DNA from: Pseudomonas sp. Irchel 3A7
GTDB lineage: Bacteria; Pseudomonadota; Gammaproteobacteria; Pseudomonadales; Pseudomonadaceae
Assembly (NCBI RefSeq): GCF_900187565.1
Contig: NZ_FYED01000012.1
Span: forward strand, 1-64,000
Direction: 5' to 3'
Length of the DNA: 64,000 bases
Part shown: positions 50,561 through 59,398 of the stretch, piece by piece
Position numbering within the stretch: the first letter of the stretch is position 1
Layout: each line of letters starts with the position of its first letter
The notes under the pieces: model-generated
What the model was told of the DNA's origin: nothing
The model's input: the letters and a program-made list of their open reading frames with translations, nothing else
Databases searched by the model: none
Program-made: the position numbers and the translations under genes

Positions 50561-52465
50561 TTAAACCGACAGTTCAACCAGCAGCTTGTTGAGACGACGC
50601 ACATACGCCGCCGGATCTTTCAAGCTGTCGCCGGCCGCCAGGGCTGCCTGATCGAAGAGGATGTGCGACAGGTCGCCGAAGCGCTCGTCACTCTGCTCGT
50701 TATCGAGCTTCTCGATCAGCGGGTGAGCCGGGTTGAACTCAAAGATCGGCTTCGAATCCGGAACCTTCTGACCGCTGGCTTCCAGGATCTGACGCATTTG
50801 CAGGCCAAGATCCTGCTCACCGATGGCCAGGATCGCCGGGGAATCGGTCAGGCGATGGGACACCCGCACTTCAGCAACGGATTCGCCCAAAGCGGTCTTG
50901 AGACGCTCGACCAGACCTTCCTTGGACTTGGCGACTTCTTGCGCAGCCTTCTTGTCCTCTTCCGAGTCCAGGTTGCCTAGGTCCAGGTCACCACGCGCCA
51001 CATCGACAAAGCTCTTGCCGTCGAAGTCGCTGAGGTAGCTCATCAGCCACTCGTCGATACGGTCGGTCAGCAGCAGCACTTCGATGCCTTTCTTGCGGAA
51101 GACTTCCAGGTGCGGGCTGTTCTTGACCTGGGCGTAGGTTTCGCCGGTCAGGTAGTAAATCTTGTCCTGACCTTCCTTGGCGCGTGCCAGGTATTCGGCC
51201 AGGCCGACTACCTGCTCACCGTCATCACCGCTGGTCGAGGCGAAACGCAGCAGGCCGGCGATTTTTTCTTTGTTGGCGAAATCTTCTGCCGGGCCTTCTT
51301 TCATGACCTGACCGAAGTTCTTCCAGAAGCCTTTGTATTGCTCAGGCTCGTTCTTCGCCAGTTTTTCCAGCATATCCAGCACGCGCTTGGTCAGCGCCGA
51401 CTTCATGGAGTCGATGATCGGGTCTTTCTGCAGAATTTCCCGCGACACGTTCAGCGACAGGTCGTTGGAATCGACCACGCCCTTGATGAAGCGCAGGTAC
51501 AGCGGCAGGAACGACTCGGCCTGATCCATGACAAACACACGCTGCACGTACAGCTTCAGGCCTTTCGGCGCTTCACGCTGGTACAGGTCGAACGGCGCAC
51601 GAGCCGGCACATACAGCAGCGAGCTGTATTCCAGCTTGCCTTCCACCTTGTTGTGGCTCCAGCTCAGCGGGTTTTCGAAGTCGTGAGCGATGTGCTTGTA
51701 GAACTCCTGGTATTCCTCATCCTTCACTTCAGTGCGAGGGCGAGTCCACAGGGCGCTGGCGCGGTTGACGGTTTCCCATTCAACGGCCGGTTTCTCTTCA
51801 CCTTCGGCAGCTGCCACTTCTTTCGGCAACTCGATCGGCAAGGCGATGTGGTCGGAGTACTTCTTGATGATGTTACGCAGGCGCCAGCCGTCGGCGAACT
51901 CGTCTTCGCCGGACTTCAGGTGCAGCACGATGCGGGTACCGCGCTCGGCCTTGTCGATGGTGGCGACTTCGAACTCGCCTTCACCCTTGGACGACCAATG
52001 CACGCCTTCGCTGGCCGGGCTGCCGGCACGACGGCTGAACACGTCGACCTTGTCGGCGACGATGAACGCAGAATAGAAACCCACACCGAACTGACCGATC
52101 AGGTGCGAGTCTTTCTTCTGATCGCCCGACAGGTTTTTCATGAAATCGGCGGTGCCGGATTTGGCGATGGTGCCCAGATGGGTGATCACATCTTCGCGGC
52201 TCATGCCGATACCGTTGTCTTCGAGCGTGACGGTCTTGGCGTCCTTGTCGAAGCTCACACGGATTTTCAGCTCAGCGCCACCTTCCAGCAATTCAGGCTT
52301 GGCCAACGCTTCGAAACGTAATTTGTCTACAGCGTCAGAGGCGTTCGAGATCAGTTCGCGAAGGAAAATTTCCTTGTTGGAATACAGCGAATGGATCATG
52401 AGGTGCAGCAGCTGCTTTACCTCGGTCTGGAAGCCCAGGGTTTCCTTTTGAGTTTCCACACTCAT
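50561..52465 (-). CDS. htpG: Molecular chaperone HtpG (Hsp90)
   Basis: This 634-residue homodimeric ATP-driven chaperone begins MSVETQKETLGFQTEVKQLL. The GHKL ATPase motifs are SLYSNKEIFLRELISNASDAVDKLRFEA, VTLEDNGIGM and FGVGFYSAFIVADKV; middle and dimerisation domains follow to the usual end. I chose the ATG at 52465 (GGAG about 10 nt upstream) over in-frame codons at 52471 and 52528, because family members start at this Met. It ends at a strong terminator. Confidence 0.97.
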   Translation of the reverse strand: MSVETQKETLGFQTEVKQLLHLMIHSLYSNKEIFLRELISNASDAVDKLRFEALAKPELLEGGAELKIRVSFDKDAKTVTLEDNGIGMSREDVITHLGTIAKSGTADFMKNLSGDQKKDSHLIGQFGVGFYSAFIVADKVDVFSRRAGSPASEGVHWSSKGEGEFEVATIDKAERGTRIVLHLKSGEDEFADGWRLRNIIKKYSDHIALPIELPKEVAAAEGEEKPAVEWETVNRASALWTRPRTEVKDEEYQEFYKHIAHDFENPLSWSHNKVEGKLEYSSLLYVPARAPFDLYQREAPKGLKLYVQRVFVMDQAESFLPLYLRFIKGVVDSNDLSLNVSREILQKDPIIDSMKSALTKRVLDMLEKLAKNEPEQYKGFWKNFGQVMKEGPAEDFANKEKIAGLLRFASTSGDDGEQVVGLAEYLARAKEGQDKIYYLTGETYAQVKNSPHLEVFRKKGIEVLLLTDRIDEWLMSYLSDFDGKSFVDVARGDLDLGNLDSEEDKKAAQEVAKSKEGLVERLKTALGESVAEVRVSHRLTDSPAILAIGEQDLGLQMRQILEASGQKVPDSKPIFEFNPAHPLIEKLDNEQSDERFGDLSHILFDQAALAAGDSLKDPAAYVRRLNKLLVELSV

Positions 52466-52546
52466 GGTCATCAAACTCCAATCAGATGGCATAAGCCGCG
52501 ACTTTGAGGGTCGGCGGCGGGTTGTCATCTGAGTTGGGGGCTCCGT

Positions 52547-52999
52547 TCAGGATTTCAAGGGCTCCTCCAGTTTGAAATGTGCCCGGGCCGTGGCGATGGC
52601 CTCACCTTCGGTGGTTTGCCAGGCCGTAACCGCCACGTTGGCCACCCGGCGTCCCTGGCGGCACACCTGGCATCGGGCCCAGGTATCGCGGAACTGCCCG
52701 GTACGAAGATAATCGAGGGAAAAGTCGATAATCTTCGGCACGCCCGGCGAGCCGGTAGCGATCAGCAGGTGCATCGCCGCAGCCAGCTCCATGAAACCGG
52801 CAATTACACCGCCGTGGATCGCAGGCAATAAAGGGTTGCCGATGTTGTCCTTGTTGGCAGGCAGGCGAAACAGCAATTCATCCCCCACCCGTGAGCATTC
52901 CACCCCGATCAGCGTGGCGTAGGGAATCCGTTGCAGCAGCGAGGCGTAATCCCCCTGGGCATGGGCCTGTTGCAGTTGTTCCTGGAACGTGTCGGTCAT
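52547..52999 (-). CDS. PaaI-like hotdog thioesterase (second of pair)
   Basis: This 150-residue hotdog protein has the PaaI-type core GNPLLPAIHGGVIAGFMELAAAMHLL and a strand block KIIDFSLDYLRTGQFRDTWARCQV. Such enzymes hydrolyse acyl-CoA or aryl-CoA thioesters. Its ATG lies in a 4-nt overlap with the stop of the gene upstream, which encodes a related hotdog protein, so they may form a heteromer. It is upstream of htpG on the same strand. Confidence 0.85.
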   Translation of the reverse strand: MTDTFQEQLQQAHAQGDYASLLQRIPYATLIGVECSRVGDELLFRLPANKDNIGNPLLPAIHGGVIAGFMELAAAMHLLIATGSPGVPKIIDFSLDYLRTGQFRDTWARCQVCRQGRRVANVAVTAWQTTEGEAIATARAHFKLEEPLKS

Positions 53000-53472
53000 T
53001 TCTTGTCTCCAGCGATGGCACCACCAAAGCCTTTGGTGCCCTTTATGCCCTTGCCCATGCGCATGAAGGTGCCCACCACATGGGCTATCGGTTGTTCAGG
53101 GTCATCCTGATAGGCAAAGCCGCGGGCGAAAATCACGTCGGTGGTCACCCGGTAACATTGGGCGAAGCCATAGACATCTTTATGGGGTTCAGCGGCATGC
53201 ATGTAGTCGATGCGCAGATCGAGGGTCGGGCAGACTTCGAATTCCGGCAGCACGCAGAGCGTGGACATGCCGCAAGCGGTATCCATCAGCGTGGTCAATG
53301 CGCCGCCGTGGATCACGCCGGTCTGCGGGTTGCCGACGATCTGCGGGCTGTATGGCAGAACCACTGTGAGTCCTTCACTGCTGGCGCTGTGAACGTACAG
53401 CCCGAGGACCTGACAGTGGCGCAGCGCTGACAGAAATCGCGAAGCGCGATCAAAAAGGGGATTTTCAGCCAT
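52996..53472 (-). CDS. PaaI-like hotdog thioesterase (first of pair)
   Basis: This 158-residue hotdog-fold protein carries NPQTGVIHGGALTTLMDTACGMSTL, the PaaI active-site helix region, with a conserved HGG, and CPTLDLRIDYMHAAEPHKDVY. It overlaps the next hotdog gene by 4 nt. The C-terminal tail (GKGIKGTKGFGGAIAGDKK) is basic and glycine-rich, unusual for the fold. The substrate is unknown. The ATG at 53472 lies after an AT-rich leader. Confidence 0.86.
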   Translation of the reverse strand: MAENPLFDRASRFLSALRHCQVLGLYVHSASSEGLTVVLPYSPQIVGNPQTGVIHGGALTTLMDTACGMSTLCVLPEFEVCPTLDLRIDYMHAAEPHKDVYGFAQCYRVTTDVIFARGFAYQDDPEQPIAHVVGTFMRMGKGIKGTKGFGGAIAGDKK

Positions 53473-53632
53473 TTGATAAAAACTCTTGTTTATTAGTCTG
53501 GCAACGCATTAACACCCCTGGAAAAAGTTCCACGTTAGATCAAACTTATATATCTGAACGACGTGAGGAACTTAACCCTGATGTCTGCGCTCGAAAGGGC
53601 AGTAAGATACTTTCCATCAGGAGAAACACCCC

Positions 53633-53878
53633 ATGCGTAAGACTTTAGCTATTGCCTTGATGTTGACCGCTTCCCTCGGTCTCGCTGCTTGCGATAAAAA
53701 ATCCGAGGACAAAGCTCAAGACGCTACCCAACATGCTGAACAAGCCCAGGAAAAAATGAGCGAGGCTCAGGATAAAGTGAACGAGGCGGCGAAAGAAAAC
53801 GCCGAAGCCGCCAAAGCTCAGGCTGAATCGAACGAAGCAGCGGCAAAAGAAGCCGCGCCGGAAGCACCTAAGAACTAA
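53633..53878 (+). CDS. Small Ala/Glu/Lys-rich lipoprotein
   Basis: This 81-residue protein has a lipoprotein signal (lipobox LAAC, Cys20) and a highly charged helical mature part with heptad-like repeats (KAQDATQHAEQAQEKMSEAQ then DKVNEAAKENAEAAKAQAES), like a short OprI/Lpp-type coiled coil. It probably sits in the outer membrane and may reach towards peptidoglycan; no C-terminal Lys anchor of the Lpp type is visible (it ends PKN). The ATG follows AGGAGA by 9 nt. A bidirectional terminator follows. Confidence 0.78.
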   Translation: MRKTLAIALMLTASLGLAACDKKSEDKAQDATQHAEQAQEKMSEAQDKVNEAAKENAEAAKAQAESNEAAAKEAAPEAPKN

Positions 53879-53896
53879 TCCGGTTTTTAGCGTGAC

Positions 53897-53929
53897 AAAA
53901 GAAAACCCGCCAAGTGCGGGTTTTCTTTT
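53897..53929. terminator. Bidirectional terminator between convergent genes
   Basis: AAAAGAAAACCCGC (53897-53910) pairs perfectly with GCGGGTTTTCTTTT (53916-53929), loop CAAGT. T-rich on both strands, so it serves the lipoprotein and the MAPEG gene. Confidence 0.93.
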
Positions 53930-53955
53930 GCCTGCAGTTTTGAATGCGCTGAGCG

Positions 53956-54357
53956 CTAGAGCAAAATCGTTCGAAAAGTCGGACTAATCATCAGCAATAA
54001 CGAACAGATTAAACCCACCAGCCAAATCAGGCTGCGCTGCCACGCCAAGTCTTTCCAGTAACACACCAAGTAGATCACTCGCGTGATCACGAAGATGATC
54101 GCCAGCAAGTCGATGAGCCATCCTGCCGTTTGCGTGGTATGCGCCATCAACACACCCACCGCGAATAATATGAAGGCCTCGAAACTATTCTGGTGTGCCG
54201 CCACCGCCCGGGCACCCAAACCGGTGAGTTGTGCCTGCTGTTGGCGCGGCAGGTGATTGTTGTAACCACCCTGCTCTTTCATGGCCGTTGTCACGGGCAT
54301 GCGCGCCACGTAAATCAGCACGGCACTGATAAACACACACCAGAACGGAATACTCAT
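53956..54357 (-). CDS. MAPEG-family membrane protein
   Basis: This 133-residue protein has four hydrophobic helices and the MAPEG-like loop region LTGLGARAVAAHQNSFEAFILFAVGVLMAH, typical of microsomal glutathione-transferase relatives (the AHQN..E motif). Enzymatic role unknown. The ATG at 54357 shares a base with the TGA of the DUF599 gene (TGATG), so the two are translated together. Confidence 0.85.
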   Translation of the reverse strand: MSIPFWCVFISAVLIYVARMPVTTAMKEQGGYNNHLPRQQQAQLTGLGARAVAAHQNSFEAFILFAVGVLMAHTTQTAGWLIDLLAIIFVITRVIYLVCYWKDLAWQRSLIWLVGLICSLLLMISPTFRTILL

Positions 54358-55094
54358 CAAGCGACCTCTTTACTCACCTCGGGCAATGGCGCCTCTGTAG
54401 GGGTATAGACCATCACGTCGAGAACGTCGGAGTGAAACTCGCGGCGATACAACACGAACACGACGCCGCCACTCATCAACATGAACAACCAGGGGCTGAC
54501 GAACCAGGCCAGCATCGTCATGCCGAAGTAATAAGAACGCAGGCCGAAGTTGAACTGGTTGGCGGCCATGGAGATGACACGGGCTGCACGGGTGGCGAAG
54601 GCTTTGCGCTCCTGTTCGGAGACATGGCGCTCACCGACCATCGGCGCCGAACCCACGAGAATCGCCGCGAAGTTGTACTGACGCATGCACCAGCTGAACG
54701 TGAAGAACGCGTAGACGAACACCAGTGCCAGGCACAGCAACTTGATTTCCGACATGCCCTGGGAAGCCTGTTGCACCATCGGGATGTCCGCCAGCAACGA
54801 GACGGCCCTTTCCGAGGCGCCAAGTACGGTAAGAATACCGGCCAGGATAATAAGTGTGCTGGAGGCAAAGAACGAGGCATTGCGCTCCAGGTTGCCGATC
54901 ACGCTGGCGTCGGCGATGCGGTTGTCACGCAGCAGCATGCGACGCATCCAGTCTTCGCGGTAAAGATGCAGAACGCTGGCCAGGCAAGCAGTGTCGCGGC
55001 CCTTCCATGTGGCATAGCGGGTGTATCCGCCCCAGCAGATGATGAACCAGAGCGCGGCGAGGATGTGGATCAGGTTGGCTTGGATGAACGACAT
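54357..55094 (-). CDS. DUF599 membrane protein
   Basis: This 244-residue protein has four or more hydrophobic helices (after MSFIQANLIHILAALWFIICWGGY) and the DUF599 pattern WMRRMLLRDNRIADASVIGNLERNASFFASSTLIILAG and AANQFNFGLRSYYFGMTMLAWF. Function unknown. I chose the ATG at 55094, which has AAGGA 6 nt upstream, over an in-frame ATG at 55124. It is co-translated with the MAPEG gene; a REPIN lies upstream. Confidence 0.85.
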   Translation of the reverse strand: MSFIQANLIHILAALWFIICWGGYTRYATWKGRDTACLASVLHLYREDWMRRMLLRDNRIADASVIGNLERNASFFASSTLIILAGILTVLGASERAVSLLADIPMVQQASQGMSEIKLLCLALVFVYAFFTFSWCMRQYNFAAILVGSAPMVGERHVSEQERKAFATRAARVISMAANQFNFGLRSYYFGMTMLAWFVSPWLFMLMSGGVVFVLYRREFHSDVLDVMVYTPTEAPLPEVSKEVA

Positions 55095-55129
55095 GCAGGT
55101 CCTTGTGATGTAGTAACGGAACATTCAAA

Positions 55130-55225
55130 CCTTGTGGGAGCGAGCCTGCTCGCGAAGACGTCGCTTCATTCAACGCAAATGTTGATTGATCTACCGCTTT
55201 CGCGAGCAGGCTCGCTCCCACAAGG
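55130..55225. repeat. REPIN upstream of the DUF599 gene
   Basis: CCTTGTGGGAGCGAGCCTGC (55130) and GCAGGCTCGCTCCCACAAGG (ending 55225) form a palindromic pair about 36 bp before the DUF599 start. Confidence 0.9.
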
Positions 55226-55274
55226 CGTTGCAGTGGTTCGACGTTAGCTCAACGGAAAAGACACCGCATCCCTC

Positions 55275-55313
55275 ACAAAAAAAATGCCCCGTATCGATTG
55301 ATACGGGGCATTT
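55275..55313 (-). terminator. Terminator of brnQ
   Basis: AAATGCCCCGTATC (55282-55295) pairs with GATACGGGGCATTT (55300-55313), loop GATT. The minus strand continues into a run of T (plus-strand A at 55277-55284). Confidence 0.93.
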
Positions 55314-55354
55314 CTGTTTTGCGTACAAGCCCGCTCGTGACGGGCCAGTGAAGA

Positions 55355-56668
55355 TTAAGCCAGCGCTTCTTCGCGCTTGCCCAGCAAGCGATCGCAAGCC
55401 ACGGCGACCACCAGGGTCATTACCGAAGGCACCAGCCACGCCAGGCCCTGTTCGCTGAGCGGCAAGTGAGCCAGCTGAGTCGGCATCCAGTCTGCCAGGC
55501 CCGCGCCCTTGAGGGCATCGATCAAGCCGAAGATGAAAGACACCAGCATCACCGGACCGACAATGCGGCCCTGCTCATGCCAGAAGTCCTTGCAGAAGCT
55601 CAAGGCCACCAGGGCGATGCATGGCGGGTAGATCGCGGTCAGTACCGGGATCGAGAAGGCGATCAGCTTGGTGAGGCCCAGGTTGGACACCAGCAACGAA
55701 AACGCCGCGAGGATGATCACCAGGGTCTTGTAGGACAGTGGCAGTACACGGCTGAAGTACTCCGCGCAGGCGCAGGTCAGGCCCACGGCCGTCACCAGGC
55801 ACGCCAGGGAAATCAGCACCGCCAGGAAGCCGCTGCCCAGGGAGCCGAAGGTGTGTTGTACGTAGGCATGCAACACCGCCGCACCGTTGGTCGCGCCGGC
55901 GGCCACTTCATGGCTGCCGGAACCGAGCCGGAACAGGCTGACATACACCAGCGCCAGGCCCACGCCGGCGATCAGGCCGGCAATGATCGCGTAACGGGTA
56001 ATCAGCGCCGGCGATTCGACGCCGCGGGAGCGGATGGCGTTGACGATAACGATGCCGAACACCAGCGCACCCAAGGTATCCATCGTCAGGTAACCGTTGA
56101 TGAAACCCTGGGAGAACGGAGCTGCAACGTATTCAGGCGTTGCCTGACCAATATCACCCGCCGGCAAGGCGAATGCCGCAATGCCCAGTACCGCCAGAGC
56201 GATGATCTTCAAGGGTGCGAGGAAACGACCCACGGTATCCAGCAGACGGCCTGGATAGAGCGAGATGAAGAACACCAGCAGGAAATACACCGAGCTGTAG
56301 AGGAACAGCGCCAGCGGACTTTCGCCGGTCAGCGGTGCCAGGCCCACTTCGAACGACACGGTAGCGGTACGCGGCGTGGCAAACAGTGGACCAACGGCCA
56401 GGTAGCACGCAGCCGCCAGCAGGCCACCGGCCAGCTTACCGATCGGGCTGCTCAACGCGTCCATCGCGCCACCGACCTTGGCCAGCGCGACAACGGTGAT
56501 CACCGGCAGACCTACCGCCGTGACCAGAAAGCCCAGCGCCGCCATCCAGACGTTAGGCCCGGACTGCAAACCGACGATAGGCGGGAAGATGATGTTGCCG
56601 GCCCCGACGAACAGGGCAAACGTCATAAAACCAAGTGCCAGGATGTCCTGACCTTTCAACACTTTCAT
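55355..56668 (-). CDS. brnQ: Branched-chain amino acid:cation symporter (BrnQ/BraB type)
   Basis: This 437-residue inner-membrane protein of the LIVCS family imports leucine, isoleucine and valine with Na+ or H+. It has about twelve helices and begins MKVLKGQDILALGFMTFALFVGAGNIIFPPIVGLQ, the family signature. The ATG at 56668 has no clear ribosome site; the next helix start would be too short. Single gene with a strong terminator. The long intergenic region upstream contains a repeat element. Confidence 0.94.
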   Translation of the reverse strand: MKVLKGQDILALGFMTFALFVGAGNIIFPPIVGLQSGPNVWMAALGFLVTAVGLPVITVVALAKVGGAMDALSSPIGKLAGGLLAAACYLAVGPLFATPRTATVSFEVGLAPLTGESPLALFLYSSVYFLLVFFISLYPGRLLDTVGRFLAPLKIIALAVLGIAAFALPAGDIGQATPEYVAAPFSQGFINGYLTMDTLGALVFGIVIVNAIRSRGVESPALITRYAIIAGLIAGVGLALVYVSLFRLGSGSHEVAAGATNGAAVLHAYVQHTFGSLGSGFLAVLISLACLVTAVGLTCACAEYFSRVLPLSYKTLVIILAAFSLLVSNLGLTKLIAFSIPVLTAIYPPCIALVALSFCKDFWHEQGRIVGPVMLVSFIFGLIDALKGAGLADWMPTQLAHLPLSEQGLAWLVPSVMTLVVAVACDRLLGKREEALA

Positions 56669-56908
56669 TAAGGAAATACCACACTACTGAATCGGAATTT
56701 AGAGAGGGGTTTCCCTTATGGATGAGGGAAATGCAGTCGGTCCGTATGGGACTGACCCGTTTAGCGCGTAGCTGCCTTGTGGGCGGCGGACGCAAAAATG
56801 GCGGCTAGCCTAACGAATTTGGCCGTAAAACGCACTGTTAGAGGGCGAACATTCCGATCTACGACATTTTCGTGTCGCGTTTACGTATCTAAATTTCACC
56901 TCGACCTC

Positions 56909-57063
56909 TGTGGCGAGGGGATTTATCCCCGTTGGGTCGCGAAGCGGCCCCCGGCCCCAGAATCACCCTATGCAGTAAATCAGGCACACTCGCATTGCTG
57001 GATTTACGGCTGCTGCGCAGCCGAACGGGGCGGTGCGACGTTTCGCTAAATCCCCTCGCCACA
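56909..57063. repeat. 155-bp imperfect palindrome, second repeat family
   Basis: TGTGGCGAGGGGATTTA at the left end and TAAATCCCCTCGCCACA at the right end are exact 17-bp inverted copies. Inner parts (CCCCGTTGGGTCGCGAAGC and GCTGCGCAGCCGAACGGGG) also pair imperfectly. It is a MITE- or REPIN-like intergenic element unlike the CTCGCGA class. Confidence 0.75.
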
Positions 57064-57097
57064 AAAAGCCCTGCACATTTCTCATATCCCGAAAACG

Positions 57098-57125
57098 ACA
57101 AAGGCCACCCGAAGGTGGCCTTTGT
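57098..57125 (-). terminator. Terminator of the suc operon
   Basis: ACAAAGGCCACC (57098-57109) pairs with GGTGGCCTTTGT (57114-57125), loop CGAA, with a T-rich tail on the minus strand, 29 bp after the sucD stop. Confidence 0.88.
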
Positions 57126-57153
57126 TTGGTGAAGCGTCAGTTAAGCGCGAGGC

Positions 57154-58035
57154 TTACTTGACTGCCCAACCAGTCAGCTCGGCCAGGGCCTTGCCGATGT
57201 CTGCCAGCGAACGCACGGTTTTAACGCCTGCGTCTTGCAGAGCAGCGAATTTCTCGTCTGCAGTGCCTTTGCCGCCAGAGATGATTGCGCCAGCATGGCC
57301 CATGCGCTTGCCCGGAGGAGCAGTCACACCAGCGATGTAGGAAACAACCGGCTTGGTCACGTGTGCCTTGATGTAGGCAGCCGCTTCTTCTTCAGCCGAA
57401 CCGCCGATCTCACCGATCATCACGATCGCTTCGGTCTTCGGGTCTTCCTGGAACAGCTTCAGGATGTCGATGAAGTTCGAACCCGGGATCGGGTCACCAC
57501 CGATGCCGACGCAAGTCGACTGACCGAAACCGGCGTCAGTAGTCTGCTTCACAGCTTCGTAGGTCAGGGTGCCGGAACGGGAAACGATACCGACCTTGCC
57601 TGGCAAGTGAATGTGACCTGGCATGATGCCGATCTTGCATTCGCCTGGAGTGATCACGCCTGGGCAGTTAGGGCCGATCAGAGTAACACCCAGCTCGTCG
57701 CACTTAACTTTAGCGTCCAGCATGTCCAGGGTAGGAATGCCTTCGGTGATGCAAACGATCAGCTTGATGCCGCCGAAAGCAGCTTCCAGGATCGAGTCCT
57801 TGCAGAAAGGAGCCGGAACGTAGATCACGCTGGCGGTAGCGCCAGTGGCCGCTACGGCGTCTTTCACGGTGTTGAACACTGGCAGACCCAGGTGCTCGGT
57901 GCCGCCTTTGCCTGGAGTTACACCACCCACCATCTTGGTGCCGTACTCGATGGCTTGCTGGGTGTGGAAACTACCTTGCGAACCGGTAATACCCTGGCAG
58001 ATAACTTTGGTGTCTTTATTGATCAGGACGCTCAT
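57154..58035 (-). CDS. sucD: Succinate--CoA ligase alpha subunit
   Basis: SucD carries the phospho-histidine step of succinyl-CoA synthetase in the TCA cycle. This 293-residue subunit begins MSVLINKDTKVICQGITGSQGSFH and has the CoA-binding Rossmann part, GPNCPGVITPGECKIGIMPG, and the active His247 in RMGHAGAIISGGKGTA. Its ATG shares a base with the sucC stop (TAATG). Confidence 0.98.
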   Translation of the reverse strand: MSVLINKDTKVICQGITGSQGSFHTQQAIEYGTKMVGGVTPGKGGTEHLGLPVFNTVKDAVAATGATASVIYVPAPFCKDSILEAAFGGIKLIVCITEGIPTLDMLDAKVKCDELGVTLIGPNCPGVITPGECKIGIMPGHIHLPGKVGIVSRSGTLTYEAVKQTTDAGFGQSTCVGIGGDPIPGSNFIDILKLFQEDPKTEAIVMIGEIGGSAEEEAAAYIKAHVTKPVVSYIAGVTAPPGKRMGHAGAIISGGKGTADEKFAALQDAGVKTVRSLADIGKALAELTGWAVK

Positions 58036-59201
58036 TATTTGCCCTCCGCAGCTTTGACAACTTGTTGAGCAGCGTCGGTCAGGCTGGTAGCAGCGATGAT
58101 GTTCAAACCGCTTTCTGCCAGTACTTTAGCGCCCAGCTCAGCGTTGTTGCCTTCAAGGCGAACAACAACCGGGATTTTCACGCCGACTTCTTTCACTGCA
58201 CCGATGATGCCTTCGGCAATCATGTCGCAACGAACGATGCCGCCGAAGATGTTGACCAGTACTGCAGCGACGTTGGTGTCGGACAGGATGATCTTGAAGG
58301 CTTCGGTTACGCGTTCTTTGGTAGCACCGCCGCCCACGTCGAGGAAGTTGGCTGGCTTGCCGCCGTGCAGGTTGACGATGTCCATGGTACCCATGGCCAG
58401 GCCGGCACCGTTGACCATGCAACCGATGTTGCCTTCCAGCGCTACGTAGTTCAGTTCGAACTTGGCAGCGTGCGCTTCGCGCGGATCGTCTTGCGACGGA
58501 TCGTGGAAAGTCTTCAGCTTAGGCTGACGGTACATGGCATTGGCGTCGATGTTGATCTTGGCGTCCAGGCAGTGCAGATCGCCGTCAGCCTTGATCACCA
58601 GCGGGTTCACTTCCAGCAGGGCCAGATCGTGATCCTGGAACAGTTTGGCCAGACCAACGAAGATCTTGGCGAACTGGGCAACTTGCTTGCCTTCCAGACC
58701 CAGCTGGAATGCCAGCTCGCGACCCTGGAATGGCTGAGCGCCAACCAGTGGGTCGATAGTGGCTTTCAGAATTTTTTCTGGAGTGTCGTGAGCGATTTTC
58801 TCGATGTCCACGCCACCTTCGGTGGAAGCCATGAACACGATGCGACGGCTCGAACGGTCAACGACAGCGCCCAGGTACAGCTCTTTAGCGATATCAGTGC
58901 ACGATTCAACCAGGATCTTGGTGACTGGCTGACCGTTGGCGTCAGTCTGGTAAGTCACCAGACGCTTGCCCAGCCACTGCTGTGCGAAGGCTTTGGCGTC
59001 TTCTTTGTTGCGAACCAGCTTTACGCCGCCCGCTTTACCGCGACCACCGGCGTGGACCTGGGCTTTGACAACCCACTCGCTGCCGCCGATTTTGTCGCAA
59101 GCTTCTGCTGCTGCTTCCGGGGTGTCTACCGCGTAACCGGTGGATACTGGCAGGCCGTACTCAGCGAACAGCTGCTTACCCTGATACTCGTGAAGATTCA
59201 T
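58035..59201 (-). CDS. sucC: Succinate--CoA ligase beta subunit
   Basis: SucC binds ADP or GDP and succinate. This 388-residue ATP-grasp subunit begins MNLHEYQGKQLFAEYGLPVSTGY. It shows GGRGKAGGVKLVRNKEDA for nucleotide binding, LLEVNPLVIKADGDLHCLDAKINID for metal and GIVRCDMIAEGIIGAVKEV. It is followed by sucD with a 1-nt overlap. Between it and lpd lie about 200 bp with two inverted repeats. Confidence 0.98.
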   Translation of the reverse strand: MNLHEYQGKQLFAEYGLPVSTGYAVDTPEAAAEACDKIGGSEWVVKAQVHAGGRGKAGGVKLVRNKEDAKAFAQQWLGKRLVTYQTDANGQPVTKILVESCTDIAKELYLGAVVDRSSRRIVFMASTEGGVDIEKIAHDTPEKILKATIDPLVGAQPFQGRELAFQLGLEGKQVAQFAKIFVGLAKLFQDHDLALLEVNPLVIKADGDLHCLDAKINIDANAMYRQPKLKTFHDPSQDDPREAHAAKFELNYVALEGNIGCMVNGAGLAMGTMDIVNLHGGKPANFLDVGGGATKERVTEAFKIILSDTNVAAVLVNIFGGIVRCDMIAEGIIGAVKEVGVKIPVVVRLEGNNAELGAKVLAESGLNIIAATSLTDAAQQVVKAAEGK

Positions 59202-59398
59202 GCTTATTACCGTCTTCGTTAGGTACTGCGCATTCGGTGCTGCACTTGTTCAAGTGCCGCACCACCTGTGACTGCTGCTTGCGTAGCCTTTCCGGATACC
59301 CGGTGCAGCTACGCAAGACTGCGTCCGGCGGACATTCCGCGGTGAGTCTTGCACGCAAGGCTCACGACGGGCCGATACCGCCGTGGTTTCTTATTGTC
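59202..59398. other. Gap between lpd and sucC with two inverted repeats
   Basis: GCACTTG-TT-CAAGTGC (59242-59257) is a compact hairpin. CTTGCGTAGC (59278-59287) pairs with GCTACGCAAG (59308-59317). No T run follows in the transcribed direction, so these may be RNA-processing or stability elements rather than terminators. Confidence 0.5.

Larger units (their letters stand above)
56669..57153. other. Intergenic region between brnQ and sucD
   Basis: The 485-bp gap contains the brnQ promoter region (about 56669-56900), a 155-bp palindromic repeat element (56909-57063) and the sucD terminator (57098-57125). No gene is supported. Confidence 0.6.

Noticed and set aside
55466..56671. 401-codon plus-strand frame over brnQ
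   Set aside because: Antisense to a transporter with a full family signature. Extremely rich in R, Q, H and G, typical of a mirror of membrane helices.
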